From: Tepidimonas taiwanensis
GTDB taxonomy: Bacteria > Pseudomonadota > Gammaproteobacteria > Burkholderiales > Burkholderiaceae_C
Length of the DNA: 64,000 bases
Assembly (NCBI RefSeq): GCF_020162115.1
Contig: NZ_CP083911.1
Coordinates: 372,001-436,000, forward strand
Direction of reading: 5' to 3'
Made by a program: the position numbers and the translations under genes. Shown here one piece after another: positions 1 through 8,679 of this stretch; the stretch's first letter is position 1; each line of letters begins with the position of its first letter. The notes beneath the pieces were generated by a model. That model was not told where the DNA came from. It was given only the letters and a program-made list of their open reading frames with translations, and did no database searches.

Positions 1-2
1 TC

Positions 3-482
3 GGGTCCGTGCTCGCGCTGGAGGCGTCGGTGCTCGCGCTGCTGGCGGGGGTGGCCGCGGTGACGCTGGCGGGCTTGCGGCTGCTGTGGCGCCCGCTGGT
101 GATGGAGTGCGTCGATCCGGCCTTTTTGCGCGGGGTCAGCCGCTGGGGGGCGGTGGCGCACCAAGGGTTTCTGGCGCTGGTGGTGGTCAACCTGGTGGCG
201 GCGTTTCATGCGCTGGGCACGCTGATGGCGGTGGGGATGATGGTGCTGCCCGCCGCCAGCGCGCGCTTCTGGTTCCGTCGGCTGCAGCCGCTGCTGGTCG
301 GCGCGGTGGTCACGGCGGTGGCGGCCTCGCTGCTCGGGCTGTGGGTGTCGTATGTTGCCGATTGGCCGACCAGCCCGACCGTGGTGCTGGTGTTGGGGGT
401 TTGGTACGCAGTGTCGATGGTGGCCGGGCCGCTCGGGTGGTGGCGGCAGCAGCACGTGCCGCAGCGCCACCTGAAGGGTTGA
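3..482 (+). CDS. Metal ABC transporter permease, C-terminal part (cut by window edge)
   Basis: This is the C-terminal end of an integral membrane permease of the ABC-3 type (ZnuB/MntB-like), which in a metal-ion ABC importer would form the transmembrane channel. The open frame runs in from the left edge without a stop, so the true start lies outside the window; the GTG at 9 is only an internal codon. The visible part is almost wholly hydrophobic, with about four membrane segments, and has the family-typical stretch AFHALGTLMAVGMMVLPAA followed by a short basic tail. The ATPase and solute-binding protein are not in the window. Assignment to the family is fairly safe; the metal (zinc, manganese or iron) cannot be told. 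Confidence 0.8.
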   Translation, partial: GSVLALEASVLALLAGVAAVTLAGLRLLWRPLVMECVDPAFLRGVSRWGAVAHQGFLALVVVNLVAAFHALGTLMAVGMMVLPAASARFWFRRLQPLLVGAVVTAVAASLLGLWVSYVADWPTSPTVVLVLGVWYAVSMVAGPLGWWRQQHVPQRHLKG

Positions 483-549
483 CCCATTGGGGTGGGGTAT
501 CGTGCCGGCCCTTCCGGGGGTGGCGCGCGCAGCGGCTAAGCTATCGGGC

Positions 550-1911
550 ATGCAAAGCTGGCGTGCATCCCTTTTGTGGTTCGATCCGGAGGCCGACGGG
601 CCGCGTCCCCACTTCGAGTCCGATGGACTGCTCGTCACCGCGGCCGACGCGGCGGGCGTGCAGCGGGTGGTGGCGGTGGGCGCCTACGACACCCTGCGAC
701 CGCGATATTCGGACGTTGCGGTGCACGACCGGCGCGGGCGGTTGATCGCGCCCGGCTTCATCGACCTGCACATCCACTACCCGCAGACGGACGTGATCGG
801 CTCGCCCGCCGACGGGCTGTTGCCGTGGCTGGAGCGCTACACCTTCCCGCAGGAGGCGCGCTTCGCCGACCCCGGCCATGCCGCGTCCGTGGCGCGGTTT
901 TTCTTTGACGAGCTGCTGCGCCACGGGGTGACCACGGTGCTGGCGTTCGGCACCTCACACCCGGGGTCGGTGGACGCGCTGCTCGGCGAGGCGCAGGCGC
1001 GCGGCCTGCGCTGCATCGCGGGCAAGTCGCTGCAGGACCGCCACAGTCCGGATGGCGTGCGCGACGAGACGGAAGCGTCGTTGCGCGACACCGAGGCGTT
1101 GATCGCGCGCTGGCACGGCCGCGACCGGCTGGGGTATGCGATCACCCCGCGCTTCGCGCCGAGCTGCAGCGACGCGCAACTGCACGGCGCGGGCGCGCTG
1201 GCGGCGCGGTATTCGGATGTGTGGATCCAGTCGCACGTCGCGGAAAACCTCGACGAGCTGCGCTGGGTGCGGGCGCTGTATCCGCAGGACCGCAGCTACC
1301 TGGCGGTGTACGAGCGCTTCGGCCTGCTGCGGCGGCGCGCGGTGTATGCGCACGGGATCTACCTGGACGACGCGGATCGGGCGCTGCTCGCGCGCACGGG
1401 CGCGGCGGTGGCGGTGTCGCCGACGAGCAATCTGTTCCTTGGTAGTGGGTTTTTCGACTACGCCGCGGCGCGCGAGGCCGGGGTGACGCTGGGGCTGGCG
1501 AGCGATGTCGGCGGCGGCATGAGCTTCAGCCCCTTTGCGACGATGCGCGCGGCGTACACGGTGGGGCGGGCGTCCGTGCGCGGCGACGGTGCGGCCAAGC
1601 GCGGGGTGAGCCTCGCGGCCACCGATCTGTGGTGGCAGCACACGGCGGGGGCGGCGCGTGCGCTCGGGCTCGCGTGGGTGGTGGGGTCGCTCGCCCCGGG
1701 CAGTGAGGCGGATTTCGTCGTCCTCGACCCGGCGGCGACGCCGCTGCTGGCGCGCCGCACCGCGCAGGCGGCGTCGCTCGAAGAATGGCTGTTCGCGCTG
1801 ATCCTGCTCGCCGACGATCGGGCCGTGACGGAAGTGGTCGTCGCTGGTGCACCCGCTTCACACGCGTTCACAGAGGCGACACCGGACCTTCATGGTGGGC
1901 GGGCACGATGA
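550..1911 (+). CDS. guaD: Guanine deaminase
   Basis: Predicted cytosolic zinc amidohydrolase of 453 residues that converts guanine to xanthine plus ammonia in purine salvage and breakdown. The metal-binding signatures are in order: PGFIDLHIHYPQ (HxH) near residue 75, SHVAE in the middle, HGIYL after it, and the SDVGGG aspartate motif towards the C-terminus. I chose the ATG at 550 because the frame continues upstream to 487 without family resemblance and residues MQSWRASLL match the usual GuaD beginning. The stop overlaps the start of the next gene by ATGA, but the products are unrelated in function. The BMP-type nucleoside-like transporter at 22-27 kb is a possible functional partner (inference). 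Confidence 0.9.
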   Translation: MQSWRASLLWFDPEADGPRPHFESDGLLVTAADAAGVQRVVAVGAYDTLRPRYSDVAVHDRRGRLIAPGFIDLHIHYPQTDVIGSPADGLLPWLERYTFPQEARFADPGHAASVARFFFDELLRHGVTTVLAFGTSHPGSVDALLGEAQARGLRCIAGKSLQDRHSPDGVRDETEASLRDTEALIARWHGRDRLGYAITPRFAPSCSDAQLHGAGALAARYSDVWIQSHVAENLDELRWVRALYPQDRSYLAVYERFGLLRRRAVYAHGIYLDDADRALLARTGAAVAVSPTSNLFLGSGFFDYAAAREAGVTLGLASDVGGGMSFSPFATMRAAYTVGRASVRGDGAAKRGVSLAATDLWWQHTAGAARALGLAWVVGSLAPGSEADFVVLDPAATPLLARRTAQAASLEEWLFALILLADDRAVTEVVVAGAPASHAFTEATPDLHGGRAR

Positions 1912-3380
1912 CGGGCATCATGTCGCTGTCGGGAAAACCATTGCAGGGGATCGCGCGCCGAGGGGGGTGGGCGTTGCTGGCCGCTGGGTTGGTCGGCTGT
2001 GCGTCGGTGCCGCCGGCCGGGTCCTCTGTCGCGTTGCCCAAGGCGCCGGCGGGGTGGGCGAACCCGGTCGACGGTGTGGTCGCGCCGACCGTGACGGCGA
2101 CCGAACCGCTCAACCACTGGTGGGCCACGTGGGGCGACGAAATGCTGTCGCGCCTCGTCGAGTCGGCGTTGCAATCCAATCCGGACGTGGCGCGCGCGCT
2201 GGCGGCAGTGGCGCAGGCACGCGCGCAGCGGGAGGTGGCGCGTGCGGGCCTAGGGCCCACGGTGCAGGCGGGCGCGGACGTGCAGCGCGCGCAACGGGGC
2301 GACGCAAGCCCCGGCAACACGTTCCGCCTGGGGCTGGATGCGGCGTGGGAGGTCGATGTCTGGGGCCGTCGCGCCGCGGCGCTGCAGGCCAGCGAGGCGG
2401 ACGCGGCAGCGAGTGAAGCCGAATGGGCGTGGGCGCGGGTGACGCTGGCAGCCGAGGTCGCGAGCACCTATTTCGAATGGTGGGGTGCGCGCGAGCGGCT
2501 GCGACTGGCGCGCGAAAGCGTCGCCGCGCAGGAGGAGAGCGTACAGCTCACCGACTGGCGTGTCCAGGCGGGGCTGGCGTCGGTGCTCGATGCGCAGACC
2601 GCCCGCGCGGCGTTGGAGCAAACGCGCGCGAGCCTGCCGGCCCTGGAGGCGACGGCGCGACAGGCGCAGCACGCGCTGGCGGTGTTGACCGGGCAAGCCC
2701 CGGGCACCCCGTTGCCCGGGCCGGCCCCCGACCTGCCTCCTGCGCTGCGGGTGCCCCCCGTGCCCGTGCCGGCGCAGGTGTTGCGCCAGCGGCCGGACGT
2801 CGCGGCCGCCGAGGCGCGGTTGCGCGCCGCCTATGCCCGGGTGCAGCAGGCGGATGCCGCGCGCTGGCCGACGCTGGGCCTCGAAGGGGCGCTGTCGCTG
2901 TCGGCCCCGCGCGTGACGGAGCTGTTCGATGTCGCGGCGCTGACCCGGTCGCTGGCCGTGAGCCTGGCGGCCAGTGTCTTCGACGGCGGGGCCGCCCGCG
3001 CCGAGGTGCAGGCGCGCCAGGCGGCCGCCGAGCAGGCGCGCGCCGCGTTGGCGTCCGCGCTGCTCGGCGCGCTGCGCGACGTGGAGAATGCGCTCGTGGC
3101 GCTCGCCGCCGACCGGGAACGGTTGCAACGGCTCGACGCGGCGGTGGCGGCCGCGGCCGAGGCCGAGTCGCTTGCCCGGCAACGCTATGCCGCCGGGCTG
3201 ATCGACTACCGCGCCCTGCTCGATGCGCAGCGCACGCTGCTGGCGCTGCAGACGGACCGCGCCGCGGCCCAAACCGCGTGGGCCAGCGACCACGTGCGCC
3301 TGATCAAAGCGGTGGGGGGTGGATGGGAAAACGCCGCACGAGTCACCGAGGCCGCGGCGACCACGACCGCGACCCCATGA
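1908..3380 (+). CDS. Efflux outer-membrane lipoprotein (NodT/OprM-type)
   Basis: Outer-membrane channel of a tripartite efflux pump, 490 residues, two OEP repeats of helical hairpins. A lipoprotein signal peptide with lipobox LVGC is visible about 30 residues from the start, so the mature protein would be acylated on Cys. Repeated family features are seen, such as DAAWEVDVWGR in the first half and LPGPAP...RQRPDV in the middle, and a second copy of the AArAayD-type hairpin. The start at 1908 overlaps the stop of guaD (ATGA); ATG 1920 is an alternative that still keeps the signal peptide. It is followed after 13 bp by the adaptor gene, forming an operon with the MacAB-like genes. Confidence 0.88.
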   Translation: MTGIMSLSGKPLQGIARRGGWALLAAGLVGCASVPPAGSSVALPKAPAGWANPVDGVVAPTVTATEPLNHWWATWGDEMLSRLVESALQSNPDVARALAAVAQARAQREVARAGLGPTVQAGADVQRAQRGDASPGNTFRLGLDAAWEVDVWGRRAAALQASEADAAASEAEWAWARVTLAAEVASTYFEWWGARERLRLARESVAAQEESVQLTDWRVQAGLASVLDAQTARAALEQTRASLPALEATARQAQHALAVLTGQAPGTPLPGPAPDLPPALRVPPVPVPAQVLRQRPDVAAAEARLRAAYARVQQADAARWPTLGLEGALSLSAPRVTELFDVAALTRSLAVSLAASVFDGGAARAEVQARQAAAEQARAALASALLGALRDVENALVALAADRERLQRLDAAVAAAAEAESLARQRYAAGLIDYRALLDAQRTLLALQTDRAAAQTAWASDHVRLIKAVGGGWENAARVTEAAATTTATP

Positions 3381-3393
3381 TGCCAGGATGCCC

Positions 3394-4698
3394 ATGAAGA
3401 ATCCTTTCCGACGCTCGCCCGCAGCCCCTTCCGCTGTCGATGCCCTGCTGGCCGATGACCGACCGCCGCGCTGGTGGCGCCGGCCGCTGCCGTGGGTGCT
3501 GGTGCTGCTGGTGGCGGGGGCCGTGGCGGGGTGGCAGGCGTGGCGCACCCGCAGCGCGCAACAGGCGCAGCCCGTGTACGTGACCGAGCGCATCCAGCGC
3601 GGCGACTTGACGTTGACCGTCTCCGCCAACGGCACGCTGCAGCCGGTGCGGGCGGTCAACATCGGCAGCGAGCTCTCGGGCACGGTGCGTGAGGTGCTGG
3701 TCGACGTCAACGACCGCGTCCGCAAGGGGCAGGTGCTGGTCGTGCTCGACACCGCGAAGTTGCAGGACCAGGTCAACAGCGCGCGGGCGGCGCTCGCTTC
3801 GGCCGAGGCCCAGGTGGCGCTGGCGGACGCCTCGGCGCGTGAGGCGGCGGCGCAGCTCGCCCGGCTGGAGGAGGTGGCGCGCCTGTCGGGTGGCAAGGTG
3901 CCGTCGGCGGCGGAACTGGACGCGGCCCGCGCGGCGTTGGAGCGGGCGCGCGCCACCCAGGGCACGGCCCGCGCCGCGGTCGAGCAGGCGCGCGCGACGC
4001 TGTCCACGAACGAAACCAACCTGGCCAAGGCGTCGATCCGCTCGCCGATCGACGGCGTGGTGTTGTCGCGCAACGTGGAGCCGGGCAACGCGGTGGCCGC
4101 GTCGCTACAGGCCGTGACGCTGATGACCATCGCGCAGGACCTGCGCCAGCTCAAGCTGGACGTGGCCGTGGACGAGGCCGACGTCGGCAACGTGCGCGAG
4201 GGGCAGCCCGCTACCTTTACCGTGAGCGCCTACCCGCGCCGGCGCTACCCGGCCACGGTCGGGCGCATCGCGTACGGGGCCACCAAGACCGACAACGTGG
4301 TGACCTACACGGCGACCCTGGACGTGGACAACGCAGACCAGTCGCTGCGACCCGGCATGACCGCCACCGCCAACATTCGCGCGGTGGAGCGCAAGGACGT
4401 GCTGCTGGTGCCCAACACGGCGCTGCGCTTCACGCCGAGCGAGGCGCCCGCGGCCAGCAGCGGTGGCGGGCTGGCGGGGCTGTTGCTGCCGAAACCCCCG
4501 TCGGTCGGGCGCAAGACGGTACGGCTCGACAACCGCGGCGGTCCGCGGCAGATCTGGGTGCTGCGCGAGGGGCGTCCGGTCGCGCTGCCGGTGACGGTGG
4601 GCATCAGCGACGGGCGCCTCACGGAAGTCAGCGGCGAAGGGGTCGAGGAGGGGCTGCCCGTGATCGTCGAGCAGCGCAACGCGGGGCGCGCGCCATGA
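3394..4698 (+). CDS. macA: Efflux periplasmic adaptor (MacA-like, HlyD family)
   Basis: Membrane-fusion adaptor of 434 residues linking an inner-membrane ABC exporter to the outer-membrane channel encoded just upstream. One N-terminal membrane anchor is visible (PWVLVLLVAGAVAGWQAW), followed by a lipoyl/barrel-sandwich part (IGSELSGTVREVLVDVNDRV), an alanine-rich coiled-coil hairpin (about residues 130-210) and the return lipoyl strand (IRSPIDGVVLSRNVEPGNAV). Start 3394 is preferred over ATG 3388 because AGGA lies five bases before 3394. The stop overlaps the ATPase start by ATGA, so translation is probably coupled. Family membership is firm; macrolides as substrate are only assumed from MacA. 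Confidence 0.88.
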   Translation: MKNPFRRSPAAPSAVDALLADDRPPRWWRRPLPWVLVLLVAGAVAGWQAWRTRSAQQAQPVYVTERIQRGDLTLTVSANGTLQPVRAVNIGSELSGTVREVLVDVNDRVRKGQVLVVLDTAKLQDQVNSARAALASAEAQVALADASAREAAAQLARLEEVARLSGGKVPSAAELDAARAALERARATQGTARAAVEQARATLSTNETNLAKASIRSPIDGVVLSRNVEPGNAVAASLQAVTLMTIAQDLRQLKLDVAVDEADVGNVREGQPATFTVSAYPRRRYPATVGRIAYGATKTDNVVTYTATLDVDNADQSLRPGMTATANIRAVERKDVLLVPNTALRFTPSEAPAASSGGGLAGLLLPKPPSVGRKTVRLDNRGGPRQIWVLREGRPVALPVTVGISDGRLTEVSGEGVEEGLPVIVEQRNAGRAP

Positions 4699-5438
4699 AC
4701 CAGGCAGTGCCCATCAACGCATCTGCGCCGCTCATCCAACTGCTGGGGGTGACCAAAACGTACGGACAGGGCGCGGCCGCGTTCCAGGCGCTGCGCGGGG
4801 TGGACCTTTCGTTCGACGCGGGCGATTTCGTCGCCATCATGGGGCCGAGCGGCTCGGGCAAGTCCACCGCGATGAATATCCTGGGCCTGCTGGACACCCC
4901 CACCAGCGGGGAATACCGGCTGCTCGGGGTGCCGGTGCAGACCCTGTCGCGCGACGAGCGCGCGCGGCTGCGTCGGCGCTATTTCGGTTTCGTTTTTCAG
5001 GGGTTTCATCTGCTGCCGCGCACCACGGCGCAGGAGAACGTCGAACTGCCGCTGATCTACCGCGGCGTGGGCGCGCGCGAGCGCCACCGTGCGGCGCAGG
5101 CGGCGCTGGCCGAAGTCGGGCTGGAGGGGTGGGCGCACCACACGCCGGCCGAGCTCTCCGGCGGTCAGCAGCAGCGCGTCGCGATTGCCCGCGCGATCGT
5201 GACGCAGCCGCGCGTGCTGCTGGCCGACGAGCCCACCGGCAACCTCGATTCGCAGCGCAGCCACGAGATCATGGCGCTGATCCGGCGCCTCAACGAGGAG
5301 CGCGGCATCACCGTGCTGATGGTGACGCACGAGGCGGATATCGCCGCCTATGCGCGCCGCGTGGTGCACTTTCGCGACGGACAGGTGGCGCACGACGGGG
5401 CGCACGCCCCGGCCGGCGCGACGGCGGAGGCCATGTAG
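4695..5438 (+). CDS. MacB-like ABC transporter ATP-binding subunit
   Basis: Cytoplasmic ATPase of 247 residues, of the LolD/MacB nucleotide-binding class. Walker A is GPSGSGKS, the Q-loop region reads FVFQGFHLLPRTTAQENV, the ABC signature is LSGGQQQR, Walker B is VLLADEPTGNLDS, and the H-loop histidine is in VTHEAD. In E. coli MacB the ATPase and permease are one polypeptide; here they are two genes, the permease beginning three bases after this stop. Overlap with the adaptor gene upstream supports a single pump. It powers the mechanotransmission cycle that drives substrate out through the tripartite assembly (family knowledge). Confidence 0.92.
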   Translation: MNQAVPINASAPLIQLLGVTKTYGQGAAAFQALRGVDLSFDAGDFVAIMGPSGSGKSTAMNILGLLDTPTSGEYRLLGVPVQTLSRDERARLRRRYFGFVFQGFHLLPRTTAQENVELPLIYRGVGARERHRAAQAALAEVGLEGWAHHTPAELSGGQQQRVAIARAIVTQPRVLLADEPTGNLDSQRSHEIMALIRRLNEERGITVLMVTHEADIAAYARRVVHFRDGQVAHDGAHAPAGATAEAM

Positions 5439-5440
5439 CG

Positions 5441-6646
5441 ATGTGGCTCAACACGCTGGTGCTGGCGCTGCGCTCGATCCGCCGCAACCTGCTGCGGTCG
5501 TTCCTGACCGTGCTCGGGGTGGTCATCGGGGTGGCGGCGGTCGTGACGATGGTGACCGTCGGCAACGGCGCCACGCGCGCGATCCAGCAGCAGATCGCGA
5601 GCCTGGGCACGAACTTGCTGCAGGTACGCCCCGGGCAGCGGTTGGGGCCCGGCGGTGGCGCCGGAGCACCCGCGTTCAAATTGACCGACGCGCACGCGAT
5701 CGCCACGCAGACACCGGGTGTGCTCGCCGTCGCGGCGGAGACGCGCAGCAGCGGCACGGTCGTGGCCAACGGACGCAACTGGTCCAGCAGCATCGTCGGG
5801 GGATCGGCTGATTGGCTGCTGACCAACAACTGGGCGCTGGCCGACGGCCGACCCTTCACCGACGACGAGCACCGCGTTGGCGCGGCGGTGTGCATCATCG
5901 GCGAGACCGTTCGGCGCGAGCTCTACGGGCCTAACCCAGCGGTGGGCGACACGATCCGCGTACGCCAGGTGCCGTGCGAGGTCGTCGGCGTGCTGGCGCC
6001 GAAGGGACAGGGCGCCTTTGGGCAGGATCAGGACGACCTCGTGCTGATGCCGATCAACACGCTGCACCGCCGGGTCGTGGGCCACACGCGCGTTTTCACG
6101 CTGCACGTGTCCATGCTCGACGGCGCCGATGCGTCGGCCGTCAAGGCGACCATCCGCGAGATCCTGCGCGAACGCCGCAGCATCCCCGAGGGCGAGGAGG
6201 ACAACTTCAACGTCCTCGACACCCAGCAACTGGCCGAGACGATGGCGGGCACCACGCGGGTGATGACGATGCTGCTGGGGGCGGTGGCGGCGGTCAGCCT
6301 GCTGGTGGGCGGCATCGGCATCATGAATATCATGCTCGTCAGCGTCACGGAGCGCACGCGCGAGATCGGCCTGCGCCTGGCCATCGGGGCGCTGGAGCGC
6401 GAGGTGATGGGCCAGTTTCTGATCGAAGCCGTGGTGCTGGCCGCCCTCGGCGGCGTCATCGGCCTGATCCTCGCGCTCGGCGCGAGTCTTGCCATCAGCC
6501 AAGTGATGGCGGTGCCCTTTGTGTTCGACCCGGCGATCAACGCGGTGGCGTTCGCCTTCTCGGCACTGATCGGGGTGGTGTTCGGCTATGTCCCGGCCCG
6601 CCGCGCCGCGCGCCTCGACCCGATCGAGGCGTTGCGGCATGAATGA
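5441..6646 (+). CDS. MacB-like ABC transporter permease
   Basis: Inner-membrane permease of 401 residues with the MacB/FtsX layout: one N-terminal membrane helix (SFLTVLGVVIGVAAVVTM), a large periplasmic MacB_PCD domain (about residues 45-245), then three C-terminal helices in the FtsX domain with the conserved stretch GGIGIMNIMLVSVTERTREI. The start ATG at 5441 follows the ATPase stop by two bases. With the three preceding genes it completes a tripartite efflux pump. This is the last intact gene before the broken tRNA-Ser; only 12 bp separate its stop from the tRNA 3-prime end, so the two converge tail to tail. Confidence 0.92.
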   Translation: MWLNTLVLALRSIRRNLLRSFLTVLGVVIGVAAVVTMVTVGNGATRAIQQQIASLGTNLLQVRPGQRLGPGGGAGAPAFKLTDAHAIATQTPGVLAVAAETRSSGTVVANGRNWSSSIVGGSADWLLTNNWALADGRPFTDDEHRVGAAVCIIGETVRRELYGPNPAVGDTIRVRQVPCEVVGVLAPKGQGAFGQDQDDLVLMPINTLHRRVVGHTRVFTLHVSMLDGADASAVKATIREILRERRSIPEGEEDNFNVLDTQQLAETMAGTTRVMTMLLGAVAAVSLLVGGIGIMNIMLVSVTERTREIGLRLAIGALEREVMGQFLIEAVVLAALGGVIGLILALGASLAISQVMAVPFVFDPAINAVAFAFSALIGVVFGYVPARRAARLDPIEALRHE

Positions 6647-6658
6647 ACACGCCGCCAG

Positions 6659-6691
6659 TGGCGGAAGCGGTGAGATTCGAACTCACGAACC
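6659..6691 (-). pseudogene. tRNA-Ser(UGA) fragment: T arm, 3-prime acceptor strand and CCA
   Basis: Read on the minus strand this is the last 33 nt of a tRNA. It holds the 3-prime side of a variable arm (GGTTC), a perfect T stem (GTGAG/CTCAC) around the loop TTCGAAT, the acceptor strand CGCTTCC, discriminator G and an encoded CCA. The acceptor strand pairs fully with GGAAGCG at 16534-16540, which begins the matching 5-prime piece. The middle piece is at 9688-9710. Nothing tRNA-like precedes GGTTC here: the sequence changes directly into the right end of the TnpB element. The G discriminator and the long variable arm fit tRNA-Ser. Confidence 0.85.
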
Positions 6692-7047
6692 GTTTTGTCA
6701 GACTTACTCATTCCTGCGCAATGAGGAACGAAGCTGACTTCCTGCTTCACTGAGGCCGGTTTCACGCCGCCTTGCGGCGTGCGCCAGAGCCAGCCTCTCC
6801 ACAGGCATAACTGCCCCGGGCTTGCGCCACGGAGCCCATGACGCCGCAACTCTGCGCCATGGTCTTGAGATTGATCGCCGCATTGATGTCGCGATCATGC
6901 GTTGCGCCGCACGCCGGGCACGTCCACCGCCTCACCGACAGCGGCAGCACATCGAGCTTGTGCTCGCACGCCGAACAGGTCTTGCTGCTCGCGTAAAAGC
7001 GATCCGCCACCACCACTTCGCCGCCGCGCATCGCCGCCTTGTACTGC

Positions 7048-8679
7048 GTCGTCCCTGAAAAATTCATTTTCACGCCGCCCTTAGCCGCAGCTGGGCAGGG
7101 TTGGCGCCACTGGACTCGGTTGGCCGCCGCTGGGCGAGCCACCGGCCGATGAGGCGCACGGCCGCAATGAGGCGCAAAAAAGCTCGCCTCAAGAAGGGCA
7201 CGCCCTTCTTCGTGATCATGCGCAGCAGCCAGCGGATGTTGTAGCCCGCCGCGCACAGCACCGCGTGCAGCCGGTCACCCTGCTCGCCCTTGAGGTGGCA
7301 CCTGTCCATGCGGTGATCCTGCTTCAAGTGCCCGATGACCGGCTCGATGGCCTGGCGGCGCTTGAGCAGCTTGCGCTCCTGCTGCGTGAGGCGCTTGATC
7401 TTGCCGCGGTGCACCAGGCGCACATCCGCAATGTCGGCTTCCACCCCGCGGTAGCCCAGATCGGCAAACGCTGTGCTGGGCTTGATGCCAGTGTCCTGCA
7501 TCAGGATCGTGGCCTGCTCCAGCTGCGCTTGCAGCGTGTGCCCGTCGTAGGGGTTGCCATGGAAGGCCCGGGCTGCGACGATGAGGCTGTGCTTCAGGGT
7601 GCTGGCAATGCCGACCTTGACGCCGAACTCGTAAGGGCAGCGGGCCTTGCCCTTGTTGATGCACTCCACCTCCGGCGCGTGCCAGGCGTAGAGCTTTCGA
7701 GTCCCGTCGGCGGTCTTTCGGTTGGCAGTCTGCGCCACCAGACGCGCCGCCTTGTTGAGGGTGTGGCCAAGAGCACTCTGGATGGCCTGCCCCAGGCGGC
7801 TGGCCTTGCGCTCGATCTCGCGCTGCAGCCTGGCCACGATCGTGCGCTGGCGCTTGATGACCCGGCGCATGCGCGCAAACTGCCGCGCGTGCGCATAGCG
7901 TCCTGCCTTGCGGGCCAGCTCCTTGCCTTCCTTGGCAAAGGTCTGCTTCAAGGCGATGCCGGCGGCCTTGGCCGCCTCCACCAGCTTGGTGCGTGCCGTC
8001 TCCAGCAGCCGGCTGTCGGTGGGGTGCGCCACCGCCTTGGGTTGTACGGTGGTGTCCACCACCACGCGCTTGAGTTCCTGCGGCTTGATGAGTCCGGTTT
8101 CCACCGCCACGTTGATGGTCTGCGCCAAGAGTTCTTCCACGCCTTCTTCGCCCAGCAGCCGGCGAAACTTCACCAGCGTCGTGGCGTCGCACGGCCGGCG
8201 ATGTTCAAAGTACGCCCGCCCCGAGAAGAACTGCCATGTGGGGGTTTCGCCCCAGCGCTCGACCACCCCTTCGTCCGACTCGTTGAAGGCGTGCTTCAGA
8301 TACAGCAGCGCGATCATCACGCGCAGCGGCACGCGGGGTCGGCCTGCGTTGGACGCCCGAGCTGCGCGCACCGGAGATTCGCCAAAGAGGTCCAGATCGG
8401 GCATCGCGACACCTGCGCGCGCTTTGCGCATGAACAGGTGCGACAGCCTTGCTTCCAACTCCTGCCACGGCATGCGTGAGGACAACACCGCCAGCGGATG
8501 GCGCAGGTCGATCATCTGATCGAGCCGGGCGCGGAAGAAGTCCTCGGTGGCGGGGCAGGCAAACATCGCAAAACTCCCAGAAAACGGCGCATCAGACCAT
8601 CAAATCTGGGGGAAATTGTACTCGCAAACAGACAATAACACAAGAAAAATCATGCTGTTATGAATATTTCAGGGGCGAC
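7048..8679 (-). mobile_element. IS5-like insertion sequence, copy 1 (1632 bp)
   Basis: The copy spans 1632 bp with imperfect terminal inverted repeats of the form GTCGYCCCTGAAAWATTC. It is flanked by the 6-bp direct repeat TACTGC at 7042-7047 and 8680-8685, which marks a clean transposition into tnpB. The length and ends are the same as in copies at 9786-11417 and 12873-14504. It contains one transposase gene and about 110 bp of leader at the start-codon side, with a TACAAT -10-like box before the transposase start. Confidence 0.93.
7070..8566 (-). CDS. IS5-family DDE transposase (copy 1)
   Basis: Transposase of 498 residues. The N-terminal part carries the DUF772-type domain (LLYLKHAFNESDEGVVERWGE in outline, about residues 85-110), followed by a basic region with HARQFARMRRVIKRQ, and a DDE_Tnp_1-type catalytic core; candidate acidic residues are Asp in VVVDTTVQ, Asp in FADLGYRG and Glu in RRQAIEPVIGH. 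The C-terminal IEPVIGHLKxDHRMDRCHLKG stretch is typical of this IS5-related group. The protein is identical to those at 9899-11395 and 12986-14482, so all three copies look recent and intact. Confidence 0.92.
   Translation of the reverse strand: MFACPATEDFFRARLDQMIDLRHPLAVLSSRMPWQELEARLSHLFMRKARAGVAMPDLDLFGESPVRAARASNAGRPRVPLRVMIALLYLKHAFNESDEGVVERWGETPTWQFFSGRAYFEHRRPCDATTLVKFRRLLGEEGVEELLAQTINVAVETGLIKPQELKRVVVDTTVQPKAVAHPTDSRLLETARTKLVEAAKAAGIALKQTFAKEGKELARKAGRYAHARQFARMRRVIKRQRTIVARLQREIERKASRLGQAIQSALGHTLNKAARLVAQTANRKTADGTRKLYAWHAPEVECINKGKARCPYEFGVKVGIASTLKHSLIVAARAFHGNPYDGHTLQAQLEQATILMQDTGIKPSTAFADLGYRGVEADIADVRLVHRGKIKRLTQQERKLLKRRQAIEPVIGHLKQDHRMDRCHLKGEQGDRLHAVLCAAGYNIRWLLRMITKKGVPFLRRAFLRLIAAVRLIGRWLAQRRPTESSGANPAQLRLRAA

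Noticed and set aside
2250..4190. A 646-residue minus-strand open frame over the efflux genes, and similar long antisense frames elsewhere (for example 45786-47885 and 54671-57001)
   Set aside because: They are low-complexity Arg/Ala/Gly/His-rich frames lying antisense to well-recognised genes.
7265..8479. Long open frames of 404 and about 300 residues opposite to or shifted from the IS5-like transposases (repeated in all three copies)
   Set aside because: They are by-products of GC-rich codon use; the transposase frame has recognisable domains and they do not.
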